DNA of 64,000 bases from NCBI RefSeq assembly GCF_023028105.1, contig NZ_CP095491.1, forward strand, positions 372,001 through 436,000. Direction: 5' to 3'. Origin of the DNA: Halosolutus gelatinilyticus. Lineage in GTDB: Archaea > Halobacteriota > Halobacteria > Halobacteriales > Natrialbaceae. Below, in pieces: positions 40,922 through 49,275 of this stretch; the first letter of the stretch is position 1; each line of letters opens with the position of its first letter. The notes under the pieces are model-generated. The model saw only the letters and a list, made by a program, of their open reading frames with translations, made no database searches and was not told the DNA's origin. The position numbers and the translations under genes were made by a program.

Positions 40922-42589
40922 TTAGAGCCGCTTGCTCACGTACGGTCCGTCCTGGTGGTAGCCGAGTTTGTTCCGGTAGTACTCCCGGGCACCGATGCCC
41001 GAGATGACGCTCAGTTTGTCGTAGCCCGCGCCGGCGGCAAGTTCCTCGGCGCACTCCATCAGTCGCTTCCCGTATCCCTGGTGTTGGTGCTGCCCGCGCT
41101 CGCTCTCGTCGCCCATGGCGACTTCGCTGCCGTAGACGTGGAGTTCGCGCACGAGGGCGGCGTTTTCGAGTTCCCCTCGGACCGGGTCGTTCGGGAACCG
41201 CAGCCGACAGAAGCCGACGAGGAGGTCCTTCTCGAAATCCTCGAAGGAGATGAAGTGCTCCGTCCCGCCGCAGGCCTCGTAGGTCGTGACGTCGAGTTCG
41301 ATGGTCTCGGGATCCTCGTCATTCATCCCGACCTCACGACAGCGGATGCACTCGCAGGTCCAGCCGTGGTCCGCCATGCGCTGTCGGGCGAGTTGCCGCA
41401 GGTTCGACTTCCAGACGCCGGCGTCGATGAAGTCCGCCGGAATGTCCCGCTGGACGCGCTGGAGGCGCGTATAGCGCGGGATCATGTCCTTGATCTCCGC
41501 GACCAGCTCCGCGGCCTCCTCGTTTCCGAGCGGTTCGTACTCGTCTTTGTACCACCAGTCGTAGGTCGCGGTGCCGCGGACGACCAGCGTCGGGTAGATC
41601 TTCAGGTAGTCCGGCTTCCACTGCTCAGACTCGAAGATGCGCCGGAAGTCCTCCAGACACATCTCCTTCGACATGCCGGGTTGGCCGGGCATCATGTGGA
41701 AGCCGACCTTGAACGCCGCGTCGCGCAGGCGCTGGTTGGCCTCCATCGACTCCTGGACGCCGTGGCCGCGGTGCATCTCGCGGTTGATCCGCTCGTAGGT
41801 CGTCTGGACCCCGACCTCGACCTTCGTTCCACCCAGATCGAGCATCCGATCGATCTGCTCGGGATCGCACCAGTCCGGTTTGGTCTCGAACGTGGTCCCG
41901 ATGTTGCGGACGTCCGCGGTCTCGTTCTCCGCGATGACGTCCTCGACGTACCGCCACTCGTACTCGTCGGGATCCTGCGCAAAGCTCTCGCCTTCGGCGG
42001 GTTCGGGCTCCTTCTCGACGTCGAAGTCGTTCATCGCCTCCAGCGCGCGCTTGACGAACCACTCCTGGTAGTCGTGGCTGCGGGCGGTCATCGTCCCGCC
42101 CATCAGGATGAGTTCGACCTTGTCGACGGGGTGACCGATCTCGCGGAGTTGTTCCAGTCGGAGCGTCACCTGCCCGTAGGGATCGTAGTCGTTTTGCACT
42201 CCGCGGGCGGCCGCGGGTTCCTCGCCGGTGTAGCTCTGCGAGGAGGAGAACTCCGAGTCCGGGCCGCCCGGACAGTAGAGGCACTTTCCGTGGGGGCACC
42301 GCTCCGGCGACGTCATGATCGCGACCGGCGAGACCCCCGACGCGGTTCGGACCGGCTTGCGCTGGAGCACCGCCTCGAGTTCCTCGCGGTGCTCTCGGGA
42401 CGCGTAATCCAGCAGCTCCGAATTCTTCGGCACCTTCGGCGCCGAGTGCTCCGAACAGGCCTCGAGTTTGGCCGTCTCGACCTCGTCGCGTTCGATCTCG
42501 CCCGCGAGGATCCGCTCGACGAGCGACTCGCAGACCCGCTCGAACGCGTCCGTCTCGGTCGGATCGGAATCGGGCGTCTCGGTGCTCAC
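40922..42589 (-). CDS. elp3: tRNA uridine(34) 5-carboxymethyl radical SAM/GNAT enzyme Elp3
   Basis: 555 residues from the GTG at 42589. The radical SAM cluster is C98-x4-C103-x2-C106 (CPHGKCLYCPGG). GGTMTARSHDYQEWFVKRALEAMNDF and VEVGVQTTYERINREMHRGH are Elp3 hallmarks. CECIRCREVG is the additional zinc site, and the C-terminal GNAT acetyltransferase domain runs from about 430 to the end (HQGYGKRLMECAEELAAGAGYDKLSVISGIGAREYYRNKLGYHQDGPYVSK). Elp3 installs cm5U at the wobble uridine of certain tRNAs in the cytoplasm; archaea do this without the other Elongator subunits. The extension of the frame upstream to 42787 is unconserved. It stands alone. Confidence 0.95.
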   Translation of the reverse strand: MSTETPDSDPTETDAFERVCESLVERILAGEIERDEVETAKLEACSEHSAPKVPKNSELLDYASREHREELEAVLQRKPVRTASGVSPVAIMTSPERCPHGKCLYCPGGPDSEFSSSQSYTGEEPAAARGVQNDYDPYGQVTLRLEQLREIGHPVDKVELILMGGTMTARSHDYQEWFVKRALEAMNDFDVEKEPEPAEGESFAQDPDEYEWRYVEDVIAENETADVRNIGTTFETKPDWCDPEQIDRMLDLGGTKVEVGVQTTYERINREMHRGHGVQESMEANQRLRDAAFKVGFHMMPGQPGMSKEMCLEDFRRIFESEQWKPDYLKIYPTLVVRGTATYDWWYKDEYEPLGNEEAAELVAEIKDMIPRYTRLQRVQRDIPADFIDAGVWKSNLRQLARQRMADHGWTCECIRCREVGMNDEDPETIELDVTTYEACGGTEHFISFEDFEKDLLVGFCRLRFPNDPVRGELENAALVRELHVYGSEVAMGDESERGQHQHQGYGKRLMECAEELAAGAGYDKLSVISGIGAREYYRNKLGYHQDGPYVSKRL

Positions 42590-42976
42590 TACACGGGATT
42601 GGTCGCCCGTCGCGAATAAGCGTGTCGGACTCGCGACCGCTCGCGTGCGAGTACGGCCCCGACGCGGATCTACGGATAGTGGAGGGGATCGACGATGGTG
42701 AGGATGTGCATGCTGATTATTCGCGCAACGATAAAATGTATCTTGGGGACTGGGAAGTCTGCTTGTAAACGGCAGAGAACGCGCCATCTGCTTGAAAAAC
42801 GTCGTCGGGAAAGGACGTTTCGACGCCTACGATCGATCGCCAGTAGACGATCTTCTCCGAGCATATTTTAGACCGGACGGACCCCTCGGGGATCGTCCCG
42901 GTGAAGGCGCTCTCTACGCCGATCGCCGAAGCGTAGGGCCGAATCCATAACTCGGTCGGAAGTCGAAAGGCCACGA
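42590..42976. other. Intergenic space between elp3 and the mrp operon
   Basis: 423 bases between divergent genes. A minus-strand 85-codon frame (42717-42974) lacks coding bias and is not called. GC is lower than average around 42700-42870. A weak hairpin is possible at 42883-42900. No repeat or RNA gene was recognised. Confidence 0.5.
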
Positions 42977-42982
42977 TTTAAG
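42977..42982 (+). promoter_or_regulatory. TATA box of the mrp operon
   Basis: TTTAAG at 42977-42982 lies about 30 bases before the mrpA start at 43013, placing transcription initiation near 43005 with a leader of about 8 bases. Confidence 0.5.
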
Positions 42983-43012
42983 TACAGTTGCTGGGAAGGG
43001 TGCGATAACTAG

Positions 43013-45385
43013 ATGCCCGATTTGTCGGTCGTAGTTGCCGCTGTCGTCTTACCGTTTCTCGCTGCCGGCTGTACACCGTTCCTGTTTCGTATCCTCGGCG
43101 AGCGCACCGGCTATGCAGGCGTGGCCGTGGCGCTGACGAGCTTCCTCCTGCTCGTCACCCAGTACGGAAGCGAAGGGACGGTCGGACTCTCCTGGATCTC
43201 GGCGCCCACCGCGTCGCCGCCGCTCGACATCGCGCTCCGCTTTCACGTCGACGGCTGGGCACTGCTGTTCGCGCTGCTCGCCTGCGGGATCGGCGCGCTC
43301 GTCTTCCTCTACTCGCCCGCGTACCTCCACGAGGGAGAGGGGCTCGCCAGGTACTATACCGCCTTACTCGCCTTCATGGGCTCGATCGTCGGCGTCGCGC
43401 TGGCCGCCGACCTGGTCGCCATCTTCCTCTTCTGGGAACTCACCAGCCTCTGTTCGTTCGTGCTGATCGGCTATCACACCGGCGACGACTCCTCGCAGTA
43501 CGCCGCGCGGATGGCCATGCTCGTCACCGTCGGCGGCGGCCTCTTCCTGCTCGTCGGCTTCCTCCTGCTGGCGTCGGTCGCCGGCGACGTTCTCGGGACC
43601 GAATCGGCGTTCAACCTCGCCGCGATGCTCGAAAACTCCGACGCGATCGCCGGCGCGCTCCGCGATCGCGGGCTGTTCCTGCCGGTGCTCGGCCTGATCG
43701 CGATCGGCGCCGGAACCAAGTCCGCGCAGGTGCCACTGCACTTCTGGCTGCCGAACGCCATGGCGGCACCCACGCCCGTCTCGGCCTTCCTGCACTCGGC
43801 GACGATGGTGAAAGTCGGCGTCTACTTCGTCGGTCGCGTGCGGCCGCTGTTCGTCGGTCCCGAGTGGCTCCTCCTGTTCGCGACGCTCGGCCTGGTGACC
43901 ATGACCGTCTGCGCGCTGCTGGCCGTCGCCGCGACCGACATCAAGGAACTGCTCGCGTACTCGACGGCGAGCCACCTCGGGCTGATGATCGCCGGCTTCG
44001 GCTTCACGTCGGTCTACGGCGCCGAGGCCGGCGTCTTCCACCTGTTCAACCACGCCCTGTTCAAGGCCGCGCTCTTCCTCGTGGCCGGAATTATCGCTCA
44101 CGAAGCGGGCACGCGTCGGATCGCCGACCTCGGCGGCCTCCGGCACGACCTCCCGGTGACGGCGGCGATCACCGTCGTCGTCGGGCTCAGCATGGCCGGC
44201 ATCCCGCCCTTCAGCGGCTTCTACTCCAAGGAACTGCTGTTCGAGGCGGCGGTCGAGGTCGGCCACCACCACGATATCGGCGCCCTCGCGTGGCTCTACC
44301 CCGCCGTCGCCGTTTTCGCGAGCATCTTCACGGTGCTGTACTCGCTGCGCTTTATCGCGCTCTTCTTCGGCGATCGACCCGACGAGCTGGGCCACGTCCA
44401 CCACGCGCCGCTCACGATGCTTGTCCCGCCGGCGATCCTGGCCGCGCTCACCGCCGTCGTCAGCGTCGACCCCGACCTGGCGGTCCGCGCGATCGTCCAG
44501 TCGGCCCTCGACGCGACCGCGATCGATCCGCCCGAGATGCACGTCGAGATTCCCACCTCCTACTCCCCCGCAGTCGGCATGAGCGCCGTCGCGATCGGCG
44601 TCGGGGTCGCCGCGTACCCGTTCTACGATCGCATCCACGACGGGATCCGGGCGGTTCCGCGCGCGGTTCCGCCGATCGGCGCGAACTGGTGGTACGACGC
44701 GATCGTAGACTCCTTGACGGACGGCGGCGCGCGGCTCGGCTCGCGGGTCCACAACGGCCACCTCCGAACGTACGCGACGTGGACGCTCGGCGCGACCTGC
44801 GCGCTCGCGCTCGCCGGGTTCGCCGCCACGACCGCGGTCTTCCCGACCGACCTCGGCCTGGACGCGCCGCCCGCCGCCGCGCTCGTCCTCGTCGTCGCGA
44901 TCGCCGCCGGGATCGCGGTCGTGCTCTCGTCGTCGCACATCGCCGGCGTCCTCACCCTCTCGATCCTCGGCTTCATGGTCGCGATCTTCTACATCCTCGC
45001 GAGCGCGCCCGACCTCGCGCTGACCCAGCTGGTCGTCGAGACGCTCGTGCTCCTGATCTTCCTGCTCGTGATCGAGGAGATCCCCGAGTACTACGAGGTC
45101 GGCATCGGAAAGGTCGCCCGCGACGCCGCCCTCTCGCTGATCGTCGGCGCCACCGCGTTCGTCACGGTCGTCCTCACGACCGACGCGCGCCCCGACGGGA
45201 GCACGTACATCGCTCGGACGTACACGGAGTGGGCCGTGCCACAGGGCGGCGGGACGAACGTCGTCAACGTGGTCCTCGTCGACTTCCGCGGGTTCGACAC
45301 GCTCGGCGAACTCACCGTAATCGCGCTCGCCGCGCTCTCTATCATCACCTTGGTGGTGATGCGGTCCGGAGGTGGGAACCAGTGA
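43013..45385 (+). CDS. mrpA: Na+/H+ antiporter subunit MrpA (with DUF4040/MbhE-type C-terminus)
   Basis: 790 residues of mostly membrane helices. The NuoL-like proton channel domain (EGLARYYTALLAFMGS, VPLHFWLPNAMAAPTPVSAFLHSATMVKVGVY, ALFKAALFLVAGIIAHEAGTR) ends near 500. The C-terminal part has the DUF4040 domain (LSILGFMVAIFYILASAPDLALTQLVVETLVLLIFLLVIEEIPEYY), then a MbhE-like end LGELTVIALAALSIITLVVM. Multi-subunit Mrp uses the proton gradient to expel Na+ in exchange. In a haloarchaeon it is needed for Na+ and pH homeostasis. It opens a seven-gene operon; its TGA overlaps mrpB by 4 bases. Confidence 0.95.
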   Translation: MPDLSVVVAAVVLPFLAAGCTPFLFRILGERTGYAGVAVALTSFLLLVTQYGSEGTVGLSWISAPTASPPLDIALRFHVDGWALLFALLACGIGALVFLYSPAYLHEGEGLARYYTALLAFMGSIVGVALAADLVAIFLFWELTSLCSFVLIGYHTGDDSSQYAARMAMLVTVGGGLFLLVGFLLLASVAGDVLGTESAFNLAAMLENSDAIAGALRDRGLFLPVLGLIAIGAGTKSAQVPLHFWLPNAMAAPTPVSAFLHSATMVKVGVYFVGRVRPLFVGPEWLLLFATLGLVTMTVCALLAVAATDIKELLAYSTASHLGLMIAGFGFTSVYGAEAGVFHLFNHALFKAALFLVAGIIAHEAGTRRIADLGGLRHDLPVTAAITVVVGLSMAGIPPFSGFYSKELLFEAAVEVGHHHDIGALAWLYPAVAVFASIFTVLYSLRFIALFFGDRPDELGHVHHAPLTMLVPPAILAALTAVVSVDPDLAVRAIVQSALDATAIDPPEMHVEIPTSYSPAVGMSAVAIGVGVAAYPFYDRIHDGIRAVPRAVPPIGANWWYDAIVDSLTDGGARLGSRVHNGHLRTYATWTLGATCALALAGFAATTAVFPTDLGLDAPPAAALVLVVAIAAGIAVVLSSSHIAGVLTLSILGFMVAIFYILASAPDLALTQLVVETLVLLIFLLVIEEIPEYYEVGIGKVARDAALSLIVGATAFVTVVLTTDARPDGSTYIARTYTEWAVPQGGGTNVVNVVLVDFRGFDTLGELTVIALAALSIITLVVMRSGGGNQ

Positions 45386-45846
45386 CCACGGTCATCATGC
45401 GAACGACCGCCCGCGTGGTCGTCCCGATCATCCTCGTCGTCTCGATCGCGCTGTTCGTGGAGGGCCACAACCTCCCCGGCGGCGGCTTCATCGCCGGCGT
45501 CCTGACGACGACCGCGTTCGCGATCGTCTACATGGCCTTCGGGCTCGACTTCCTGGAGCGGGGCGTCCTCGGGCGCGACGTCGAAGCCGGAAAAGAACCC
45601 TCGCGCGATCGGGTCGTCTCGGCGTACCGCCGCGTGTTCACGGTCGGACTCGCGATCGCCGTCGGCAGCGGGCTCGTCCCGCTCGCGTTCGATCTGCCCT
45701 TCCTCACGCAGACGTACGAGGAGTTCGAGGGGGTGCCGATCTACCACCACGTCGAACTGGCGAGCGCGATCGCGTTCGACTTCGGCGTCTACTGCGTCGT
45801 CGTCGGCGGCGTGCTGACGATCCTCTCGGTGGTGGGCGCCGAATGA
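45382..45846 (+). CDS. mrpB: Na+/H+ antiporter subunit MrpB (MnhB domain)
   Basis: 154 residues from a GTG that overlaps the mrpA stop. The MnhB signature VVPIILVVSIALFVEGHNLPGGGFIAGVLTTTAFAIVYMAFG is clear, and EGVPIYHHVELASAIAFDFGVYCVVVGGVLTIL completes the family pattern. It has four membrane helices and is an accessory subunit needed for antiport. Its stop overlaps mrpC by 4 bases. Confidence 0.95.
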   Translation: MTTVIMRTTARVVVPIILVVSIALFVEGHNLPGGGFIAGVLTTTAFAIVYMAFGLDFLERGVLGRDVEAGKEPSRDRVVSAYRRVFTVGLAIAVGSGLVPLAFDLPFLTQTYEEFEGVPIYHHVELASAIAFDFGVYCVVVGGVLTILSVVGAE

Positions 45847-46196
45847 CGGCGTTCGGCCTCGCCGTCGCGGTCGGCGCGATGTTCGCGCTCGGGACGTTCC
45901 TGCTCCTGCAGCGGGATCTCATCCGCGTCGTCTGGGGCCTGGCGATCGTCAGCCAGGCCGCGAACGTCTACCTGCTGGCGATGGGGGGTATCACATCCGG
46001 CACCGCCGACTCGGTGCCGGTGTTGGCCGGGCACGCCGATCACGTTCCCGAAACCGCCGATCCGGTGGTCCAGGCGCTCGTCCTGACCGCGATCGTCATC
46101 GGCTTCGGGATGACCGCGTTCGCACTCGTGCTCTCCTACCGGGTGTACGAGGAACACGACACGCTCGACGTAACTGAGTTGGGTGATCGGGAATGA
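45843..46196 (+). CDS. mrpC: Na+/H+ antiporter subunit MrpC
   Basis: 117 residues, three helices, NuoK-like family. VGAMFALGTFLLLQRDLIRVVWGLAIVSQAANVYLLAMGG and VQALVLTAIVIGFGMTAFALVLSYRVYEE match the family well, including the short hydrophilic loop. The ATG overlaps the mrpB stop and its own stop overlaps mrpD, both by 4 bases, which forces balanced translation of the complex. Confidence 0.95.
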   Translation: MTAFGLAVAVGAMFALGTFLLLQRDLIRVVWGLAIVSQAANVYLLAMGGITSGTADSVPVLAGHADHVPETADPVVQALVLTAIVIGFGMTAFALVLSYRVYEEHDTLDVTELGDRE

Positions 46197-47923
46197 CGAC
46201 GCCGGACGCGACGATGGCGGCGACGGTACCGTCGGACGCCGCGATCGCCGCGCAACCGGCCGGCCCGGCCACGGAATCGCTCGTCATCGCGCCGATGCTG
46301 ATCGTCCTCGTCGTCGCGGTCGGAACCTTGCTCGTCGGCGATCGGCCGCGGGCGCGAGCGATCGTCAGCCTCGCAGGCGGCGTCGGTTACGCCCTCGCCG
46401 TCGCGGCGATCGACTGGTACGTCGTCCTCGCGCCGAACGCGCCGGGAGTCGCGACCTACCAGGTCGGGGACCTGCCGGCGCCGTTCGGCATCACGCTCGT
46501 CGTCGACGGCCTGTCGGCGTTCATGCTGACGATGGTCGCCGTCATCGGGATCGCGTCGCTGGTCTTCTCGGTTCGAGTGCTGCCCGAACTCGATCGGCGC
46601 AGCTACTACTTCCCGTTGTTTCACTTCCTGGCGCTGGGCGTCACCGGCGCGTTTCTCACCGGGGACCTGTTCAATCTGTTCGTCTGGTTCGAGGTGATGC
46701 TGATGGCCAGTTACATCTTCGTGGCTTACTACGGCGGTCCGCAGCACACGCGGGCTGCGTTCTGGTACGTGGCGCTCAACCTGCTGGCCAGCGCGATCTT
46801 CCTGCTCGGCGTCGGCGGCATCTACGCGACGACCGGCACGCTCAATATGGCCGACCTCGCCCGCCGACTCGCGGCGCCGGCGGCGTACGGGATCGACCCG
46901 ACGCCGGTCGTCGGCCTGCTGGCACTGCTCCTGTCGGTGTTCGCGATCAAGGCCGGACTCGTCCCCTTCCAGTTCTGGATTCCGACTGCCTACCGGGCCG
47001 CGCCGCCGCAGATCACCGCGCTGCTCGCGGGCGCGACGAAGAAGGTCGGTATCTACGCGATCATCCGCCTCTCCTTCACCGTCTTCGCGGGCGCGCAGAT
47101 CGGCGTCGATCTGACGGTCCCGGGAACCGAACTCGGCGTCGCGGGCGACTCGCCGCTGGTCCTCGTCGGCGCCGCCCTGTTCGTCATGGCCGCCGCGAGC
47201 ATCCTCGTCGGCGGTATCGGCGCCGTCGGGCGGTCGTCGTTGGAGGGCGTGTTCGCCTACTCGAGCATCGGCCAGGTCGGCTTCATCGCGCTGCCGGTCG
47301 CGATCGCGGCGACGACGACGAGTTCGGAGCTCCGACAGGCCGCGATCCTCGCCGCGCTCGTCTACGCGCTCAACCACTCGCTTGCGAAGGGGCTGCTCTT
47401 CCTCTCGGTCGGCACCGTCAGATCGGCGACCGGAACGAGTCGCTTCGACGACCTGGGCGGACTCGCCGGCCGATCGCCGCCGCTGGCGATCGCCGTCTTC
47501 GTCGGCTCGCTCGCCCTGGTCGGCATTCCGCCGCTTTCGGGTTTCTTCGGCAAGTTCCTCGTCTTCGACGCTGCGGTCGAAGCGGAGGCGTCCTCGGCGC
47601 TCGTCCTCCTGCTCGTCGGCTCGCTGCTGACGATCGCCTACGCGACCCGAACCTGGAACCGGAGTTTCTGGGGCGCGCGGACGGAGGCGGTCGAGGAGGC
47701 GGCGGTCGATCCCGTCCAGGTCGCCGTCCTGGTCGCGCTCGCGGCGGCGATCGTCGCCGTCGGCGTGGGCTTCGAACCCGTCTACGAGTTCGCCGACGCG
47801 GCGGCGGAGGCCGCGCTCGATTCCGACGGGTACGTCGAGGCCGTCGACCCCTGCGAACCGGGCGAGATGACCGAAGATTGCGCGCTCGAGGGTGCGACTG
47901 GGAACGGGGGTGAACACGCGTGA
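46193..47923 (+). CDS. mrpD: Na+/H+ antiporter subunit MrpD
   Basis: 576 residues, a second NuoL/M/N-like proton-channel subunit. Family motifs include FPLFHFLALGVTGAFLTGDLFNLFVWFEVMLMASYIF, KAGLVPFQFWIPTAYRAAPPQITALLAGATKKVGIYAI and ALNHSLAKGLLFLSVGTV. About 14 helices follow an N-terminal soluble extension of about 30 residues (rich in Thr, Ala and Asp) that is unusual; an internal start would remove it. The C-terminus is acidic. Expected to form the second ion path of the Mrp complex. Confidence 0.94.
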   Translation: MTTPDATMAATVPSDAAIAAQPAGPATESLVIAPMLIVLVVAVGTLLVGDRPRARAIVSLAGGVGYALAVAAIDWYVVLAPNAPGVATYQVGDLPAPFGITLVVDGLSAFMLTMVAVIGIASLVFSVRVLPELDRRSYYFPLFHFLALGVTGAFLTGDLFNLFVWFEVMLMASYIFVAYYGGPQHTRAAFWYVALNLLASAIFLLGVGGIYATTGTLNMADLARRLAAPAAYGIDPTPVVGLLALLLSVFAIKAGLVPFQFWIPTAYRAAPPQITALLAGATKKVGIYAIIRLSFTVFAGAQIGVDLTVPGTELGVAGDSPLVLVGAALFVMAAASILVGGIGAVGRSSLEGVFAYSSIGQVGFIALPVAIAATTTSSELRQAAILAALVYALNHSLAKGLLFLSVGTVRSATGTSRFDDLGGLAGRSPPLAIAVFVGSLALVGIPPLSGFFGKFLVFDAAVEAEASSALVLLLVGSLLTIAYATRTWNRSFWGARTEAVEEAAVDPVQVAVLVALAAAIVAVGVGFEPVYEFADAAAEAALDSDGYVEAVDPCEPGEMTEDCALEGATGNGGEHA

Positions 47924-48612
47924 AGTGGCGCGCCTGGCCCGTCGCCGGCGTCGGTTTCGCCGTCCTGTGGATCTTCGTCCGCGGCGTCGCGCTCGAACCG
48001 GCGGCGCTGGTCGGCCAGTTCCTCTTCGGCCTCGCCGTCGGCCTGCCGGTCGCGTTCGTCTTCCGCCGGCTCTACGCCAAGCGGGTCGATCTCTCCCGCG
48101 GCGTTCGCGCGCTCCCCTACGTCGGCCTCTACCTCGCGGCGTTCTCATGGGAGATCGTCCGGGCGAACGTCGACGTTGCCTACCGAGTGCTCTCGCCCGG
48201 CATGCCGATCGAACCCGAGGTGATCCTCGTCCCGCTGCGGGTCGAGACCGACCTCGCGATCACGACGATCGCCAACAGCATCACCATCACGCCCGGAACC
48301 GTCACGCTCGACTACGACGAGGAGACGAACGCGCTGTACGTCCACGCGGTCGACGGCCGCGACCCCGAGGCGATCGTCGCCCCGATCCGGACGTGGGAGG
48401 ACTACGCGCTCTCCGTGTTCGACGAGGAGCGATCGCCCGGCGATCCGGCGCGGGAGATCGTCGTCTCCGGGGGGGAGCACGACGCGGTGCGCGGCGGACG
48501 GGAGTCCGCCGGGAGCGACGGCGAATCGGACGGCGGAGAGCTCGGGGCCGCGCGCGACGGAGACAGAACGAAGAGTCGAGAGCCCGAACGGCGAGGTATC
48601 GACGATGAGTGA
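47920..48612 (+). CDS. mrpE: Na+/H+ antiporter subunit MrpE, with extended C-terminal tail
   Basis: 230 residues from a GTG overlapping the mrpD stop. The MrpE domain covers about 1-160: LVGQFLFGLAVGLPVAFVFRRLYAKR, VGLYLAAFSWEIVRANVDVAYRVLSP and ITTIANSITITPGTVTLDYDEETN. Residues about 185-230 form a Gly/Glu/Arg-rich tail not typical of MrpE. Part of that tail is encoded by a 7-bp palindrome (48493-48510), probably an inserted element. The gene overlaps mrpF by 8 bases. Confidence 0.93.
   Translation: MKWRAWPVAGVGFAVLWIFVRGVALEPAALVGQFLFGLAVGLPVAFVFRRLYAKRVDLSRGVRALPYVGLYLAAFSWEIVRANVDVAYRVLSPGMPIEPEVILVPLRVETDLAITTIANSITITPGTVTLDYDEETNALYVHAVDGRDPEAIVAPIRTWEDYALSVFDEERSPGDPAREIVVSGGEHDAVRGGRESAGSDGESDGGELGAARDGDRTKSREPERRGIDDE
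48493..48510. repeat. 7-bp palindrome with GGGA centre in the mrpE tail
   Basis: GGCGGAC (48493-48499) and GTCCGCC (48504-48510) flank GGGA. It encodes part of the low-complexity MrpE tail, in frame. Confidence 0.5.
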
Positions 48613-48892
48613 GGCGACTCCGGTGGTTCTCGAAACGACGATCGGCGCGGCGCTGATACTGGTCAGCGCCCTCTGCGTGCTCTGTAGCTACCGCGTCATC
48701 CGGGGGCCGACGAACCCCGATCGGGTCGTGGCGCTCGACGCCATCGCGACGAACGTGGTCGCGATCGCCACCCTGTACGCCCTGCAGACCGATCGCGGCC
48801 TCTTCGTCACCGTCAGTTTGGTGCTCGCGATCATCGGCTTCATCGCCACGGTCGCGGTCGCGAAGTTCGTCATCGAGGGAGAGGTGATATAG
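48605..48892 (+). CDS. mrpF: Na+/H+ antiporter subunit MrpF
   Basis: 95 residues with three membrane helices. The family signature YRVIRGPTNPDRVVALDAIATNVVAI is intact (the PTxxDRVVALD block is the strongest mark of MrpF). It begins inside the last codons of mrpE and ends immediately before mrpG. Confidence 0.95.
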   Translation: MSEATPVVLETTIGAALILVSALCVLCSYRVIRGPTNPDRVVALDAIATNVVAIATLYALQTDRGLFVTVSLVLAIIGFIATVAVAKFVIEGEVI

Positions 48893-49267
48893 GTGCTGCA
48901 CGCCTGGCTCGAAGTCGCGCTGATCGCCGTCGGCGTCTTCTTCCTGACCGTCGGCACGATCGGCCTGCTCCGCCTGCCGAACGTCTACAACCGGATGCAC
49001 GCGACGAGCAAGCCCACGACCCTCGGGACGGCGGCGATCTTCCTCGCCGGCTTCGTCCGCTTCGGCCCCGGCAGCGAGGGGCTGACCGCGCTCGTCGGCA
49101 TCCTCTTTCTGTTCCTGACGGTGCCGACGGGCGCGCACATGATCGCCCGATCGGCCGAGCGGATCGGCATCCCGTTCCTCGGCAGCGTCACCTGGCCGGA
49201 CGCGTCGGCGCTGGCGCGAGATCGGCGGGACACCGCGGAGTCCGCCGAGGCGCCCGAAGACGAGTGA
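48893..49267 (+). CDS. mrpG: Na+/H+ antiporter subunit MrpG
   Basis: 124 residues from a GTG directly after the mrpF stop. GVFFLTVGTIGLLRLPNVYNRMHATSKPTTLGTAAIFL is the MrpG/MnhG/PhaG signature (LRLPDxYxRxHAxTKxxTLG). An acidic, charged C-terminal tail (residues about 95-124) is longer than usual. It closes the operon; the MFS gene is convergent 9 bases downstream. Confidence 0.95.
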   Translation: MLHAWLEVALIAVGVFFLTVGTIGLLRLPNVYNRMHATSKPTTLGTAAIFLAGFVRFGPGSEGLTALVGILFLFLTVPTGAHMIARSAERIGIPFLGSVTWPDASALARDRRDTAESAEAPEDE

Positions 49268-49275
49268 GGCGGCGA

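Noticed and set aside
42717-42974. An 85-codon minus-strand frame in the gap before mrpA.
   Set aside because: No coding bias, no recognisable motif, and it would cover the mrp promoter region.
43364-44938. A 524-codon minus-strand frame inside mrpA.
   Set aside because: Antisense to conserved membrane helices of MrpA; its sequence is a monotone Arg/Asp/Glu/Gly mixture.
46136-48148. A 670-codon minus-strand frame across mrpD and mrpE.
   Set aside because: Same reason; the plus-strand subunits have exact family motifs and overlapping starts and stops.
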